5,308 nt of DNA from an uncultured Lachnospiraceae bacterium (GTDB lineage: Bacteria; Bacillota; Clostridia; Lachnospirales; Lachnospiraceae). Location of the stretch: NCBI GenBank assembly GCA_902803245.1, contig CADCPJ010000277.1, forward strand, positions 1 to 5,308. Reading direction: 5' to 3'. Under the pieces are notes generated by a model, which ran no database searches, had not been told where the DNA came from, and saw nothing but the letters and a program-made list of their open reading frames with translations. The position numbers were made by a program, and so were the translations under genes. Shown one piece after another: positions 1 to 5,203 of this stretch (position 1 is its first letter; every line of letters starts with the position of its first letter).

Positions 1-25
1 CTTCGTGTACGGCTATAAATAAGAA

Positions 26-51
26 ACCCCGGCTCTTATTCGAGAAGGGGT
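26..51 (-). terminator. Terminator-like hairpin near the left edge
   Basis: ACCCC (26-30) pairs with GGGGT (47-51), and inside it CTC (33-35) can pair with GAG (42-44), leaving a six-base loop. On the minus strand the stem is followed by TTTCTTATTT, which resembles a U-rich terminator tail. On the plus strand the following bases are not T-rich. It could end a leftward transcript or be the partly degenerate terminator of a gene to the left of the window. The short, interrupted stem makes this a weak call. Confidence 0.3.
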
Positions 52-78
52 GATGTCATTTCCGGTGCAGCTTGCCCG

Positions 79-101
79 GCGCCCCGGCCGAAAAGGGGTG
101 C
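79..101. other. GC-rich hairpin related to the 26-51 hairpin
   Basis: GCGCCCC (79-85) pairs with GGGGTGC (95-101), seven pairs including one G-T wobble, with a nine-base loop. It shares the frame CCCCGGC...AAGGGGTG with the hairpin at 26-51, so the two look like diverged copies of one element. No T-run follows on either strand, so I do not call it a terminator. Its role is unknown. Confidence 0.35.
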
Positions 102-127
102 GGAATCGTCACCATTTTTAAAGTATA

Positions 128-225
128 GCACAAATCCAGCCATGCGGCACAAAAACCCGCCATGTGTCACAAAAACCCGCCATGCGGCACAAAACATGCG
201 GCGCAAAAACCCGCTATGCGCCGCA
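128..225. repeat. 20-bp short tandem repeat array upstream of glgC
   Basis: The unit CATGCGGCACAAAAACCCGC occurs at 141-160, with one altered triplet at 161-180 (CATGTGTCAC...), shortened to 14 bases at 181-194, and with one change at 195-214. Degenerate partial copies flank the run at 128-140 (GCACAAATCCAGC) and 215-225 (TATGCGCCGCA). The 20-bp period is not a multiple of three, which argues against protein-driven conservation. The minus strand stays open across the array (36-296), but that frame would have to start at a TTG without a good ribosome binding site. I regard the stretch as an intergenic repeat family. Its function is unknown. Confidence 0.85.
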
Positions 226-325
226 GCATCACACATTTCCGGCACTTTGAAATTGAGTGTGCTTCCAATCCTCTTGTCATAATAACCAAAAAACAATGTC
301 CCACTGTCAATGAATTGTAATAAAT

Positions 326-341
326 GTTCACTTAAGCGAAC
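326..341. promoter_or_regulatory. Palindromic operator candidate overlapping the glgC -35 box
   Basis: GTTCACTTAAGCGAAC is a 16-bp inverted repeat with seven of eight base pairs matching; only the A/C pair at 330/337 fails. It fully covers the predicted -35 hexamer (327-332), the usual position for a repressor that blocks RNA polymerase. It does not fit the CcpA cre consensus as I know it, because the centre is TTAA rather than CG. The cognate regulator cannot be named from sequence. Confidence 0.4.
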
Positions 342-355
342 CGGTGTGTTATAAT
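327..355 (+). promoter_or_regulatory. Extended -10 sigma-A promoter of glgC-glgD
   Basis: The -35 candidate TTCACT (327-332; four of six to TTGACA) is separated by 17 bp from a perfect TATAAT (350-355). The -10 box is preceded by TG and one base (347-349), giving the extended -10 form. Transcription should start near 362, leaving an untranslated leader of about 53 nt before the glgC ATG. This is the best sigma-A match in the window. Confidence 0.8.
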
Positions 356-402
356 CATGACACTATCTGATGGACATGCATTGCACTGACTTATAAGAAC
401 GT

Positions 403-408
403 GAGGTG
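403..408 (+). promoter_or_regulatory. Ribosome binding site that fixes the glgC start
   Basis: GAGGTG lies six bases before the ATG at 415. An in-frame GTG at 406 sits inside this Shine-Dalgarno sequence and so cannot be the start it serves. This supports ATG 415 and the N-terminus [14 protein letters not shown], which has the form expected of clostridial GlgC. Confidence 0.8.
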
Positions 409-414
409 AACACC

Positions 415-1701
415 ATGATCAAGAAAGAAATGATCGCGATGCTGCTCGCCGGAGGACAGGGAAGCCGCCTCGGAGTCCTGACGGACAACGTGGCGAAGCC
501 CGCCGTCTCCTTCGGAGGCAAGTACCGGATCATAGATTTTCCGCTCAGCAACTGCATCAATTCCGGCATTGATACTGTGGGAGTTCTCACGCAGTACAGG
601 CCGCTGAGGCTCAACACGCATATCGGAATCGGCATCCCCTGGGATCTCGACCGCAATGTGGGAGGCGTCACCGTGCTTCCTCCATACGAGAAGATCGGGA
701 ACACCGACTGGTATACGGGGACGGCCAATGCCATTTACCAGAACCTGGAGTTCATGGAGCAGTACAACCCGGACTATGTCCTCATCCTCTCGGGCGACCA
801 CATCTACAAGATGGATTACGAGGTGATGCTCGACTACCACAAGGCGAACAAGGCGGACATCACGATCGCGGTGATGCCCGTCCCGATGGAGGAAGCTTCG
901 CGCTTCGGCATCATGGTGACCGATGAGACCGGAAGGATCACCGAGTTCCAGGAGAAGCCCGAGCACCCGGTCAGCAATCTCGCCTCGATGGGAATCTACA
1001 TCTTCACCTGGAAGGCGCTCCGCGAATCTCTCGTGACCATGAAGGACAAGCCCTCGCTGGACTTCGGAAAACACGTCCTCCCTTACTGCAGGGAGAACGG
1101 GAAGCGGCTCTTTGCCTATGAGTTCAACGGGTACTGGAAGGACGTGGGAACCCTCGGCTCCTATTGGGAGGCCAATATGGAGCTCATCGACGTCATCCCG
1201 GAATTCAATCTGTACGAGGAATTCTGGAAGATCTACACGAGAGGAGACATCGTTCCTCCGGATTACATATCCGAGCACGCGATCGTCGACAAATGCATCA
1301 TCGGCGAGGGAGCGGAGATTCACGGCGAGGTGCACGGCTCCGTGATCGGGCCGGCCGTTCGGATTGAGGAAGGCGCCGTGGTCCGCGACTCCATCATCAT
1401 GCAGGAATGCTATATCGGAAAGGGGGCCAGCATCAACCGGGCCGTGATTGCCCAGAATGTGGCGATCGGAGAGGGGGCTGCCCTGGGTGTCGGGGAAGAT
1501 GCTCCAAATGAGTACAATCGAAGCGTCTACGCCTTTGGGCTTGTGACCGTGGGAGAAAACTCCGTGATTCCGTCCGGGGTACGAATCGGAAGGAACACCG
1601 CCATACTCGGGGAGACCCGCGCCGAGGACTATCCGAACGGCGAACTTAAGAGCGGCGGAGCGATCATCTGCGGGGAAGAGAAAGGCGGTGACGAAGCATG
1701 A
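415..1701 (+). CDS. glgC: Glucose-1-phosphate adenylyltransferase (ADP-glucose pyrophosphorylase), catalytic subunit GlgC
   Basis: The cytoplasmic enzyme converts glucose-1-phosphate and ATP to ADP-glucose and pyrophosphate, the committed step of bacterial glycogen synthesis. The 428-residue product has the two-domain family layout. An N-terminal nucleotidyltransferase domain (about 1-260) carries the nucleotide loop [11 protein letters not shown] (10-20), the KPAV lysine (K28), [12 protein letters not shown] (99-110), [10 protein letters not shown] with catalytic-type D128 (126-135), the glucose-1-phosphate site FQEKP with K181 (178-182), and YWKDVGT with metal-type D243 (240-246). A C-terminal left-handed beta-helix of hexapeptide repeats (about 283-400) follows. 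All key residues are present, so it should be active. The start is ATG 415, chosen for its GAGGTG site. The TGA overlaps the ATG of glgD as ATGA, implying translational coupling and a shared transcript from the promoter at 327-355. Product identity is near certain; allosteric effectors cannot be read from sequence. Confidence 0.97.
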   Translation: MIKKEMIAMLLAGGQGSRLGVLTDNVAKPAVSFGGKYRIIDFPLSNCINSGIDTVGVLTQYRPLRLNTHIGIGIPWDLDRNVGGVTVLPPYEKIGNTDWYTGTANAIYQNLEFMEQYNPDYVLILSGDHIYKMDYEVMLDYHKANKADITIAVMPVPMEEASRFGIMVTDETGRITEFQEKPEHPVSNLASMGIYIFTWKALRESLVTMKDKPSLDFGKHVLPYCRENGKRLFAYEFNGYWKDVGTLGSYWEANMELIDVIPEFNLYEEFWKIYTRGDIVPPDYISEHAIVDKCIIGEGAEIHGEVHGSVIGPAVRIEEGAVVRDSIIMQECYIGKGASINRAVIAQNVAIGEGAALGVGEDAPNEYNRSVYAFGLVTVGENSVIPSGVRIGRNTAILGETRAEDYPNGELKSGGAIICGEEKGGDEA

Positions 1702-2813
1702 GGGCACTTGGCATCATACTTGCAGGCGGAAACAACAACCGGATGAGAGAGCTCTCCAGCAAGCGCGCGATCGCGGCCATGCCGATGGCCGGAAGCTACC
1801 GCAGCATCGATTTTGCCCTCTCGAACATGACCAATTCCCACATCGGAAAGGTGGCAGTGCTCACGCAGTACAATGCGAGATCCTTAAACGAGCACCTCTC
1901 CTCCTCCAAGTGGTGGGACTTCGGCAGAAAGCAGGGAGGGCTGTTCCTCTTCCCGCCGACGATCACGACAAAGAACAGCTGGTGGTACAGGGGGACGGCG
2001 GACGCGATCTACCAGAACCTCGACTGGCTGCGGCAGAGCCATGAGCCCTATGTGGTCATCGCCAGCGGAGACGGGATCTACAAGCTGGATTTCAACAAGG
2101 TCCTGGAATTCCACATCGCGAAGAGGGCGGACGTCACCGTTGTCTGCACGGAGTGCAGGGACGACGACCTGAGCCGCTTCGGCGTTCTGAAGATGAACGA
2201 GGACATGAGAATCGAGGAGTTCGACGAGAAGCCCATGGTATCGAGATCGAACGTGATCTCCACGGGAATCTACGTCATCCGCAGGCGGCAGCTCATTGAG
2301 ATGATTGAAAAATGCGCCGAGGAGGACCGGGCGGATTTCGTGAAGGACATCCTGATCCGCTACAAGGACTTAAAGAGGATCTACGGATATAAGATCAGCA
2401 CCTACTGGAGCAACATCTCGACGGTGGAGTCCTACTACAGGACCAATATGGATTTCCTGAGGAGCGATGTGCGGAACTATTTCTTCCGCCAGGGCGCAAA
2501 GATATATACGAAAGTGGATGACAACCCCCCGGCGAAGTTCAACCCCGGATGCCAGGTCCGGAATTCGCTCGTCGCCTCGGGATGCATTATTAACGGTACA
2601 ATAGAGAATTCTGTGATATTCAAGAAGGTCTTCGTGGGAAATAACTGCTACATCCGGAATTCCATCATTTTAAATGATGTCTATATTGGAGATAACACCC
2701 ACATAGAGAATTGCGTTGTGGAGAGCCGGGACACAATTCGTGCAAATTCCTATCACTGCGGGGAGAACGGCGTCAAGATCGTGATCGAGAAGAACGAGAG
2801 GTACGCGATCTGA
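1698..2813 (+). CDS. glgD: GlgD, non-catalytic partner subunit of ADP-glucose pyrophosphorylase
   Basis: This 371-residue protein is a GlgC paralogue with the same nucleotidyltransferase plus beta-helix layout (hexapeptide repeats from about 275). In Firmicutes GlgD assembles with GlgC and modifies its activity, while being poorly active or inactive alone. The sequence fits that role. The nucleotide loop is degenerate (LAGGNNNRM, 8-16, for GGQGSRL), the KPAV lysine is replaced (RAIAAM, 23-28), and the metal-binding YWKDVGT reads YWSNIST (236-242), with Asn at 239 for Asp. [10 protein letters not shown] with D125 and FDEKP (175-179) are kept, so sugar-phosphate binding may persist. Its ATG at 1698 overlaps the glgC stop, with GGTG seven bases upstream as a modest binding site, so translation is probably coupled to glgC. 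No strong terminator follows; read-through towards spoVG is possible. Confidence 0.95.
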   Translation: MRALGIILAGGNNNRMRELSSKRAIAAMPMAGSYRSIDFALSNMTNSHIGKVAVLTQYNARSLNEHLSSSKWWDFGRKQGGLFLFPPTITTKNSWWYRGTADAIYQNLDWLRQSHEPYVVIASGDGIYKLDFNKVLEFHIAKRADVTVVCTECRDDDLSRFGVLKMNEDMRIEEFDEKPMVSRSNVISTGIYVIRRRQLIEMIEKCAEEDRADFVKDILIRYKDLKRIYGYKISTYWSNISTVESYYRTNMDFLRSDVRNYFFRQGAKIYTKVDDNPPAKFNPGCQVRNSLVASGCIINGTIENSVIFKKVFVGNNCYIRNSIILNDVYIGDNTHIENCVVESRDTIRANSYHCGENGVKIVIEKNERYAI

Positions 2814-2833
2814 CAAAAACTCATGATGCTTCC

Positions 2834-2864
2834 TTGAGCGCGGCATCTAAGTACAGTGGAATAG
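2834..2864 (+). promoter_or_regulatory. Possible spoVG promoter
   Basis: TTGAGC (2834-2839) and TGGAAT (2857-2862) are spaced by 17 bp and each match the sigma-A consensus at four of six positions. The same stretch reads GTGGAATAG (2856-2864), which fits the sigma-H -10 form RnnGAATww except at the last base. B. subtilis spoVG is known to use sigma-H. However, no AGGA-type -35 sits at the expected distance, so the sigma factor is undecided. Both readings would start transcription near 2870. Confidence 0.35.
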
Positions 2865-2911
2865 GCGGCGAAGCAATTCGTTCCCCTATTATATAAGGCT
2901 ATGTATCACAA

Positions 2912-2918
2912 GAAAGGG
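2912..2918 (+). promoter_or_regulatory. Ribosome binding site that selects the second spoVG ATG
   Basis: GAAAGGG ends one base before the ATG at 2920 but seven bases before the in-frame ATG at 2926. Normal Shine-Dalgarno spacing therefore favours 2926, giving the N-terminus [10 protein letters not shown], which lines up with the start of known SpoVG proteins (MEVTDVRLRR in B. subtilis). Confidence 0.7.
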
Positions 2919-2925
2919 AATGACT

Positions 2926-3222
2926 ATGAACATCACAGACGTTAGAGTCCGAAAGGTCACAAAAGAGGGAAAGATGAAGGCGGTGGTCTCCATCACGATC
3001 GATGACGAATTTGTAGTACATGACATCAAGGTCATCGAAGGTGAGAAGGGCCTGTTCATCGCAATGCCCAGCCGCAAGGCGGCAGACGGTGAGTACAGGG
3101 ACATCGCTCACCCGATCAATTCTGCGACCCGCGGAGAGATTCAGAGCATGATTCTCACGAAGTACGAGGAGACGATGGCTCAGGAGGAGGCAGAAGCAAT
3201 AGACGAGCAGTATGCATTCTGA
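2926..3222 (+). CDS. spoVG: SpoVG family nucleic-acid-binding regulator
   Basis: SpoVG proteins are small, widely conserved cytoplasmic regulators, known to bind DNA and RNA in several Firmicutes and spirochaetes. In Bacillus SpoVG affects asymmetric septation and cortex formation. The 98-residue product matches the usual length of about 97. It keeps the family core: ITDVRVRKV near the N-terminus, [19 protein letters not shown] in the centre, then [23 protein letters not shown] and TRGEIQ. The last 20 residues are acidic and variable, as is usual. It stands alone, 112 bp after glgD and 265 bp before the next gene. In Bacillus spoVG neighbours gcaD/glmU, another nucleotidyltransferase with a beta-helix; here the neighbours are glgC and glgD. 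Identity is very secure. The target genes are not visible from the sequence. Confidence 0.97.
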   Translation: MNITDVRVRKVTKEGKMKAVVSITIDDEFVVHDIKVIEGEKGLFIAMPSRKAADGEYRDIAHPINSATRGEIQSMILTKYEETMAQEEAEAIDEQYAF

Positions 3223-3288
3223 GATCTGATGATGGCAGGAATGCAGCAGGAATCCTTGAAGCGCATCAACACACCCGGCGGAAACATC

Positions 3289-3302
3289 TGTGCTTATGCA
3301 CA
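3289..3302. other. Small perfect hairpin downstream of spoVG
   Basis: TGTGC (3289-3293) and GCACA (3298-3302) form five perfect pairs around a TTAT loop. There is no T-tract directly after it. It may stabilise the spoVG transcript end, or be a chance palindrome. Confidence 0.3.
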
Positions 3303-3342
3303 AACTTCGCACGATTATGGGCGAACAGACTGAGTTTTTTTT
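3302..3342 (+). terminator. Weak terminator candidate after spoVG
   Basis: A run of eight T (3335-3342) is preceded by a weak stem. AAACT (3302-3306) pairs with AGTTT (3333-3337) and TCGC (3307-3310) with GCGA (3321-3324), leaving an eight-base bulge on the 3' side. The T-tract is convincing and the stem is not. It would end the spoVG transcript about 110 nt after its stop codon. Confidence 0.3.
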
Positions 3343-3409
3343 GGTAAATGGGGTGCAGATGCGCTGCAATCCGGCATAATGTTACGAAAATATTAACAAA
3401 ATTTTACTT

Positions 3410-3479
3410 AACTCCTTTCAAAATATTACAGTTCGTGTTATCATGTCACATGATCGGCAACTGTGATTTGAAAGGAGTT
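3410..3479. repeat. 70-bp nested inverted repeat enclosing a promoter
   Basis: The outer arms are AACTCCTTTCAAA (3410-3422) and its exact reverse complement TTTGAAAGGAGTT (3467-3479), 13 bp each. Separated by a three-base bulge (3423-3425), TTACAGTT (3426-3433) pairs with AACTGTGA (3459-3466), eight pairs with one wobble. Innermost, ATCATG (3440-3445) and CATGAT (3449-3454) are perfect around TCA. The right arm holds the Shine-Dalgarno AAAGGAG (3471-3477) of the 3D-domain gene, and the left arm is its perfect complement. Six T (3482-3487) follow two bases after the stem. It could act as an RNA hairpin in read-through transcripts, as a DNA operator, or as recombination arms; see findings. Confidence 0.9.
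3417..3444 (+). promoter_or_regulatory. Extended -10 promoter of the 3D-domain gene
   Basis: TATCAT (3439-3444; five of six to TATAAT) is preceded by TG and one base (3436-3438), as in the glgC promoter. TTCAAA (3417-3422; four of six to TTGACA) lies 16 bp upstream and forms the end of the left inverted-repeat arm. Transcription would start near 3451, inside the innermost palindrome, giving a leader of about 37 nt that contains only the right half of the repeat. Confidence 0.6.
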
Positions 3480-3487
3480 GATTTTTT

Positions 3488-4993
3488 ATGCTGAAACAGA
3501 AACTGATCTGCTGTGTACTCGCCGCATCGCTTGTGGCGGGCTGCGCGGTTCCGGCTCTTGGAGATACACAGGCGGACATCGCTTATGCAAAGGCCGAGGA
3601 GCAGTCCGCAGCGGCCAGGCTGGATCAGACCCGGAGTAAGATTGAGGAGCTCGAAGCGGAAAAGCTGAATCTGGAGAGTTATCTCAGCAACCTGAACGGA
3701 AGGATGGAGTCCCTCACGAAGGAGCTGAAGTCCCTGAAGAAGGAGACTAAGGAGAAGAAGAACGCGATAGAGATGGCGAAGAGCGCGCTCATCCGCACCG
3801 GCGCTCTTCAGAAGGAGGAGACGGGGGACGATGAGTCCCGGATCCGCTGCCTCTATGAGGAGGCCGATGAGGATCTTGCTTCCATGACCAACGAGACGAT
3901 TGAGAAGCTCAGGAAGGAGCTGGAAGCGGATGAGGACCGGCTGAAGGAGCTGGTCAAAAAGACGAAGAGCAGCCGGTCCGAGATTAAGAAGCTCGCCCGT
4001 GAGACGGACGAGAAGATCGCGGAGTACAAGGCCGCAATCGGAGAGAAGGCGCTCGATGCCACTGACTTAAAAAACCGCGTCGATGAGCAGCAGGAGATTC
4101 TTTCGGTCCTCGGACAGCGCGCATCCGATGAAGAGGCGGCTTTGGCCGGGGCGGAGCAGACGGAAGACGAAGGGGCGGCCCTCGCCGGAAGTGAGTCTGA
4201 CGGGGAGACGGAGTCCCGCAGCCCGGACGGGGAGGACGAGGATCTTTCCGGCAGCTCCGGCGATTCAAGCTCCGAATACGGGAGTGACGACCCGGATGAG
4301 GAAGAATCCGACAAGAGCTCCGGCTATGATGAGGACGGGGAATACGACGACTCTGACGAAGAGGAAATCGAGGACTCCGATGGTTATGACGAGGACAGCG
4401 AAGAGCTGGCGGACTACGACTCTTCCGATGACGGGGATGAGGATTACGACTCTTCCGATGATGAGGACGGGGACTATGACTCTTCCGATGATGGGGATGA
4501 GGACTATGACTCTTCCGATGACGGGGATGAGGACTATGACTCTTCCGATGATGAGGACGGGGATTACGACTCCTCCTATGATGAAGACTCTTATGATGAG
4601 GATGAAGACGGCTACAGCGGCTCCTCGGACGAGGACGGCAGCTACGATGACGATGATGACTACGACTATGACGAGGGCGACGACGAAGACGACTCGGACG
4701 ATGATTCCTCGTCGGGCGAATATCTCGGCAATTTCAAGCTGACAGCTTACTGCAATTGCGCCGAGTGCTGCGGCTCAGCCGGACAGCCGACGGCCAGCGG
4801 GTCCATGCCGGTGGAAGGCCGCACGGTGGCGATGGAAGGCCTGGACTTCGGAACGAAGCTCATGATCGACGGCAATGTCTACACGGTCGAGGACCGCGGC
4901 ACGAGCTACGGCCACGTGGATATCTACATGGAATCGCACAGCGACTGCCTGGACTTCGGCGTTCAGTACGCCGACGTCTACCTGGTCGGATGA
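3488..4993 (+). CDS. Secreted coiled-coil / acidic-repeat / 3D-domain cell wall protein
   Basis: This 501-residue protein is predicted to act outside the membrane on peptidoglycan. Residues 1-26 are a signal sequence. VAGC at 16-19 fits a lipobox with C19 as the lipidated residue; the alternative is signal peptidase I cleavage near 26. Residues 27-212 form a charged coiled coil resembling the N-terminal domain of PcsB/CwlO-type hydrolases (KIEELEAEKLNLESYLSNLN at 51-70, SRIRCLYEE at 117-125). Residues 220-410 are a low-complexity Asp/Glu/Ser/Gly/Tyr linker with a ten-residue repeat. Residues 414-501 are a 3D domain: TAYCNCAECCG (419-429), TASG (435-438), GRTVA (444-448), FGT (454-456), and the three Asp D469 (VEDRG), D478 (VDIYM) and D489 (LDFG). 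3D domains share the MltA-type fold and are linked to glycan-strand cleavage; activity here is inferred. The start is ATG 3488, ten bases after AAAGGAG. It is monocistronic, with a terminator at 5121-5156. The architecture is confident, the substrate is not. Confidence 0.92.
   Translation: MLKQKLICCVLAASLVAGCAVPALGDTQADIAYAKAEEQSAAARLDQTRSKIEELEAEKLNLESYLSNLNGRMESLTKELKSLKKETKEKKNAIEMAKSALIRTGALQKEETGDDESRIRCLYEEADEDLASMTNETIEKLRKELEADEDRLKELVKKTKSSRSEIKKLARETDEKIAEYKAAIGEKALDATDLKNRVDEQQEILSVLGQRASDEEAALAGAEQTEDEGAALAGSESDGETESRSPDGEDEDLSGSSGDSSSEYGSDDPDEEESDKSSGYDEDGEYDDSDEEEIEDSDGYDEDSEELADYDSSDDGDEDYDSSDDEDGDYDSSDDGDEDYDSSDDGDEDYDSSDDEDGDYDSSYDEDSYDEDEDGYSGSSDEDGSYDDDDDYDYDEGDDEDDSDDDSSSGEYLGNFKLTAYCNCAECCGSAGQPTASGSMPVEGRTVAMEGLDFGTKLMIDGNVYTVEDRGTSYGHVDIYMESHSDCLDFGVQYADVYLVG
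4411..4580 (+). repeat. 30-bp in-frame tandem repeat encoding the acidic linker
   Basis: Copies begin exactly every 30 bp at 4411, 4441, 4471, 4501 and 4531, with a decayed copy from 4561. Each starts GGAYTAYGACTCTTCCGATG, which is invariant apart from two pyrimidine positions. The last ten bases alternate between two types: ACGGGGATGA/ATGGGGATGA (4431, 4491, 4521) and ATGAGGACGG (4461, 4551). Each copy encodes ten residues of the form DYDSSDD plus GDE or EDG, placing tyrosines at 310, 320, 330, 340, 350 and 360. Because 30 is divisible by three, copy-number change would alter linker length without breaking the frame. Confidence 0.95.
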
Positions 4994-5019
4994 CCGGGGC
5001 GCCGGATGCCAGGCGGACA

Positions 5020-5044
5020 TCCGCTTCGCATCGACCGAAGCGGA
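5020..5044 (+). other. GC-rich hairpin 1 after the 3D-domain gene
   Basis: TCCGCTTCG (5020-5028) and CGAAGCGGA (5036-5044) form nine perfect pairs around the seven-base loop CATCGAC, starting 26 bases after the stop codon. No T-run follows, so it is not a classical terminator. It probably structures or protects the 3' end of the mRNA. Confidence 0.6.
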
Positions 5045-5051
5045 GCGCAGA

Positions 5052-5082
5052 CCGCAAGTCCCCTCGAGTGACGGGGTTGCGG
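5052..5082 (+). other. GC-rich hairpin 2 after the 3D-domain gene
   Basis: CCGCAA (5052-5057) pairs with TTGCGG (5077-5082). After a two-base bulge, CCCCTC (5060-5065) pairs with GAcGGGG (5070-5076, one bulged C), leaving a GAGT loop. It lies seven bases after hairpin 1 and also lacks a T-run. Together with hairpin 1 and the terminator it makes a compact structured 3' region of about 140 nt. Confidence 0.55.
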
Positions 5083-5120
5083 AACAGTTACGTAAGTGCA
5101 TAGAAATGTGTTGCAATGCA

Positions 5121-5156
5121 AAAGGCATTGGGGATGAAGGAATCCTCAATGCCTTT
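5121..5156 (+). terminator. Strong intrinsic terminator of the 3D-domain gene, possibly bidirectional
   Basis: AAAGGCATTGGGGAT (5121-5135) pairs with ATCCTCAATGCCTTT (5142-5156): 15 continuous pairs with a single G-T wobble and a GAAGGA loop. The plus-strand tail is moderately T-rich (TTTATC, with a T5 run at 5167-5171). The A-rich bases before the stem (GCAAAA) would give a T-run on the minus strand, so it could also stop leftward transcription from a gene right of the window. It lies 127 bases after the 3D-gene stop codon. Confidence 0.8.
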
Positions 5157-5203
5157 ATCAGTGCTCTTTTTCATAATGGTCCGAAAACGGATAGCTTTTT
5201 GCG

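Noticed and set aside
1..22. Possible last codons of an upstream gene (FVYGYK then TAA at 20-22)
   Set aside because: Six codons before a stop are not enough evidence for a coding region; sequence to the left is needed.
121..234. CRISPR array
   Set aside because: The 20-bp units are directly adjacent with no unique spacers, and no cas genes are present. The same applies to the 21-bp units at 5204-5308.
36..296. Minus-strand open frame of 86 codons across the 20-bp repeats
   Set aside because: It would start at TTG without a good ribosome binding site, is built mostly from a repeat whose 20-bp period shifts frame at each copy, and shows no domain. The candidate -35 TTGACA on that strand (305-310) is 20 bp from a TATTAT (279-284), too far apart.
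391..1707. Long minus-strand open frame of 438 codons opposite glgC
   Set aside because: It is the antisense shadow of a gene with textbook GlgC motifs; GC-rich codon bias opens the opposite frame. It has no family resemblance.
2825..2847. Terminator between glgD and spoVG (GATGC at 2825-2829 with GCATC at 2843-2847)
   Set aside because: Only five pairs with a 13-base loop and no T-run; too weak to call.
2887..2895. TATTATATA as a spoVG -10 box
   Set aside because: No acceptable -35 sequence lies 16-18 bp upstream, and the region is simply AT-rich just before the gene.
3375..3380. CATAAT as an upstream promoter -10 for the 3D-domain gene
   Set aside because: It matches five of six positions but has neither a TG extension nor a -35 at normal spacing. 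If real it would produce the read-through RNA needed for the hairpin model, so it is worth keeping in mind.
4083..4742. Plus-strand frame rich in Arg, Met and Thr overlapping the acidic linker
   Set aside because: It is the shifted reading of the GAT/GAC-rich repeat; the acidic frame continues into a well-formed 3D domain, so this one is the shadow.
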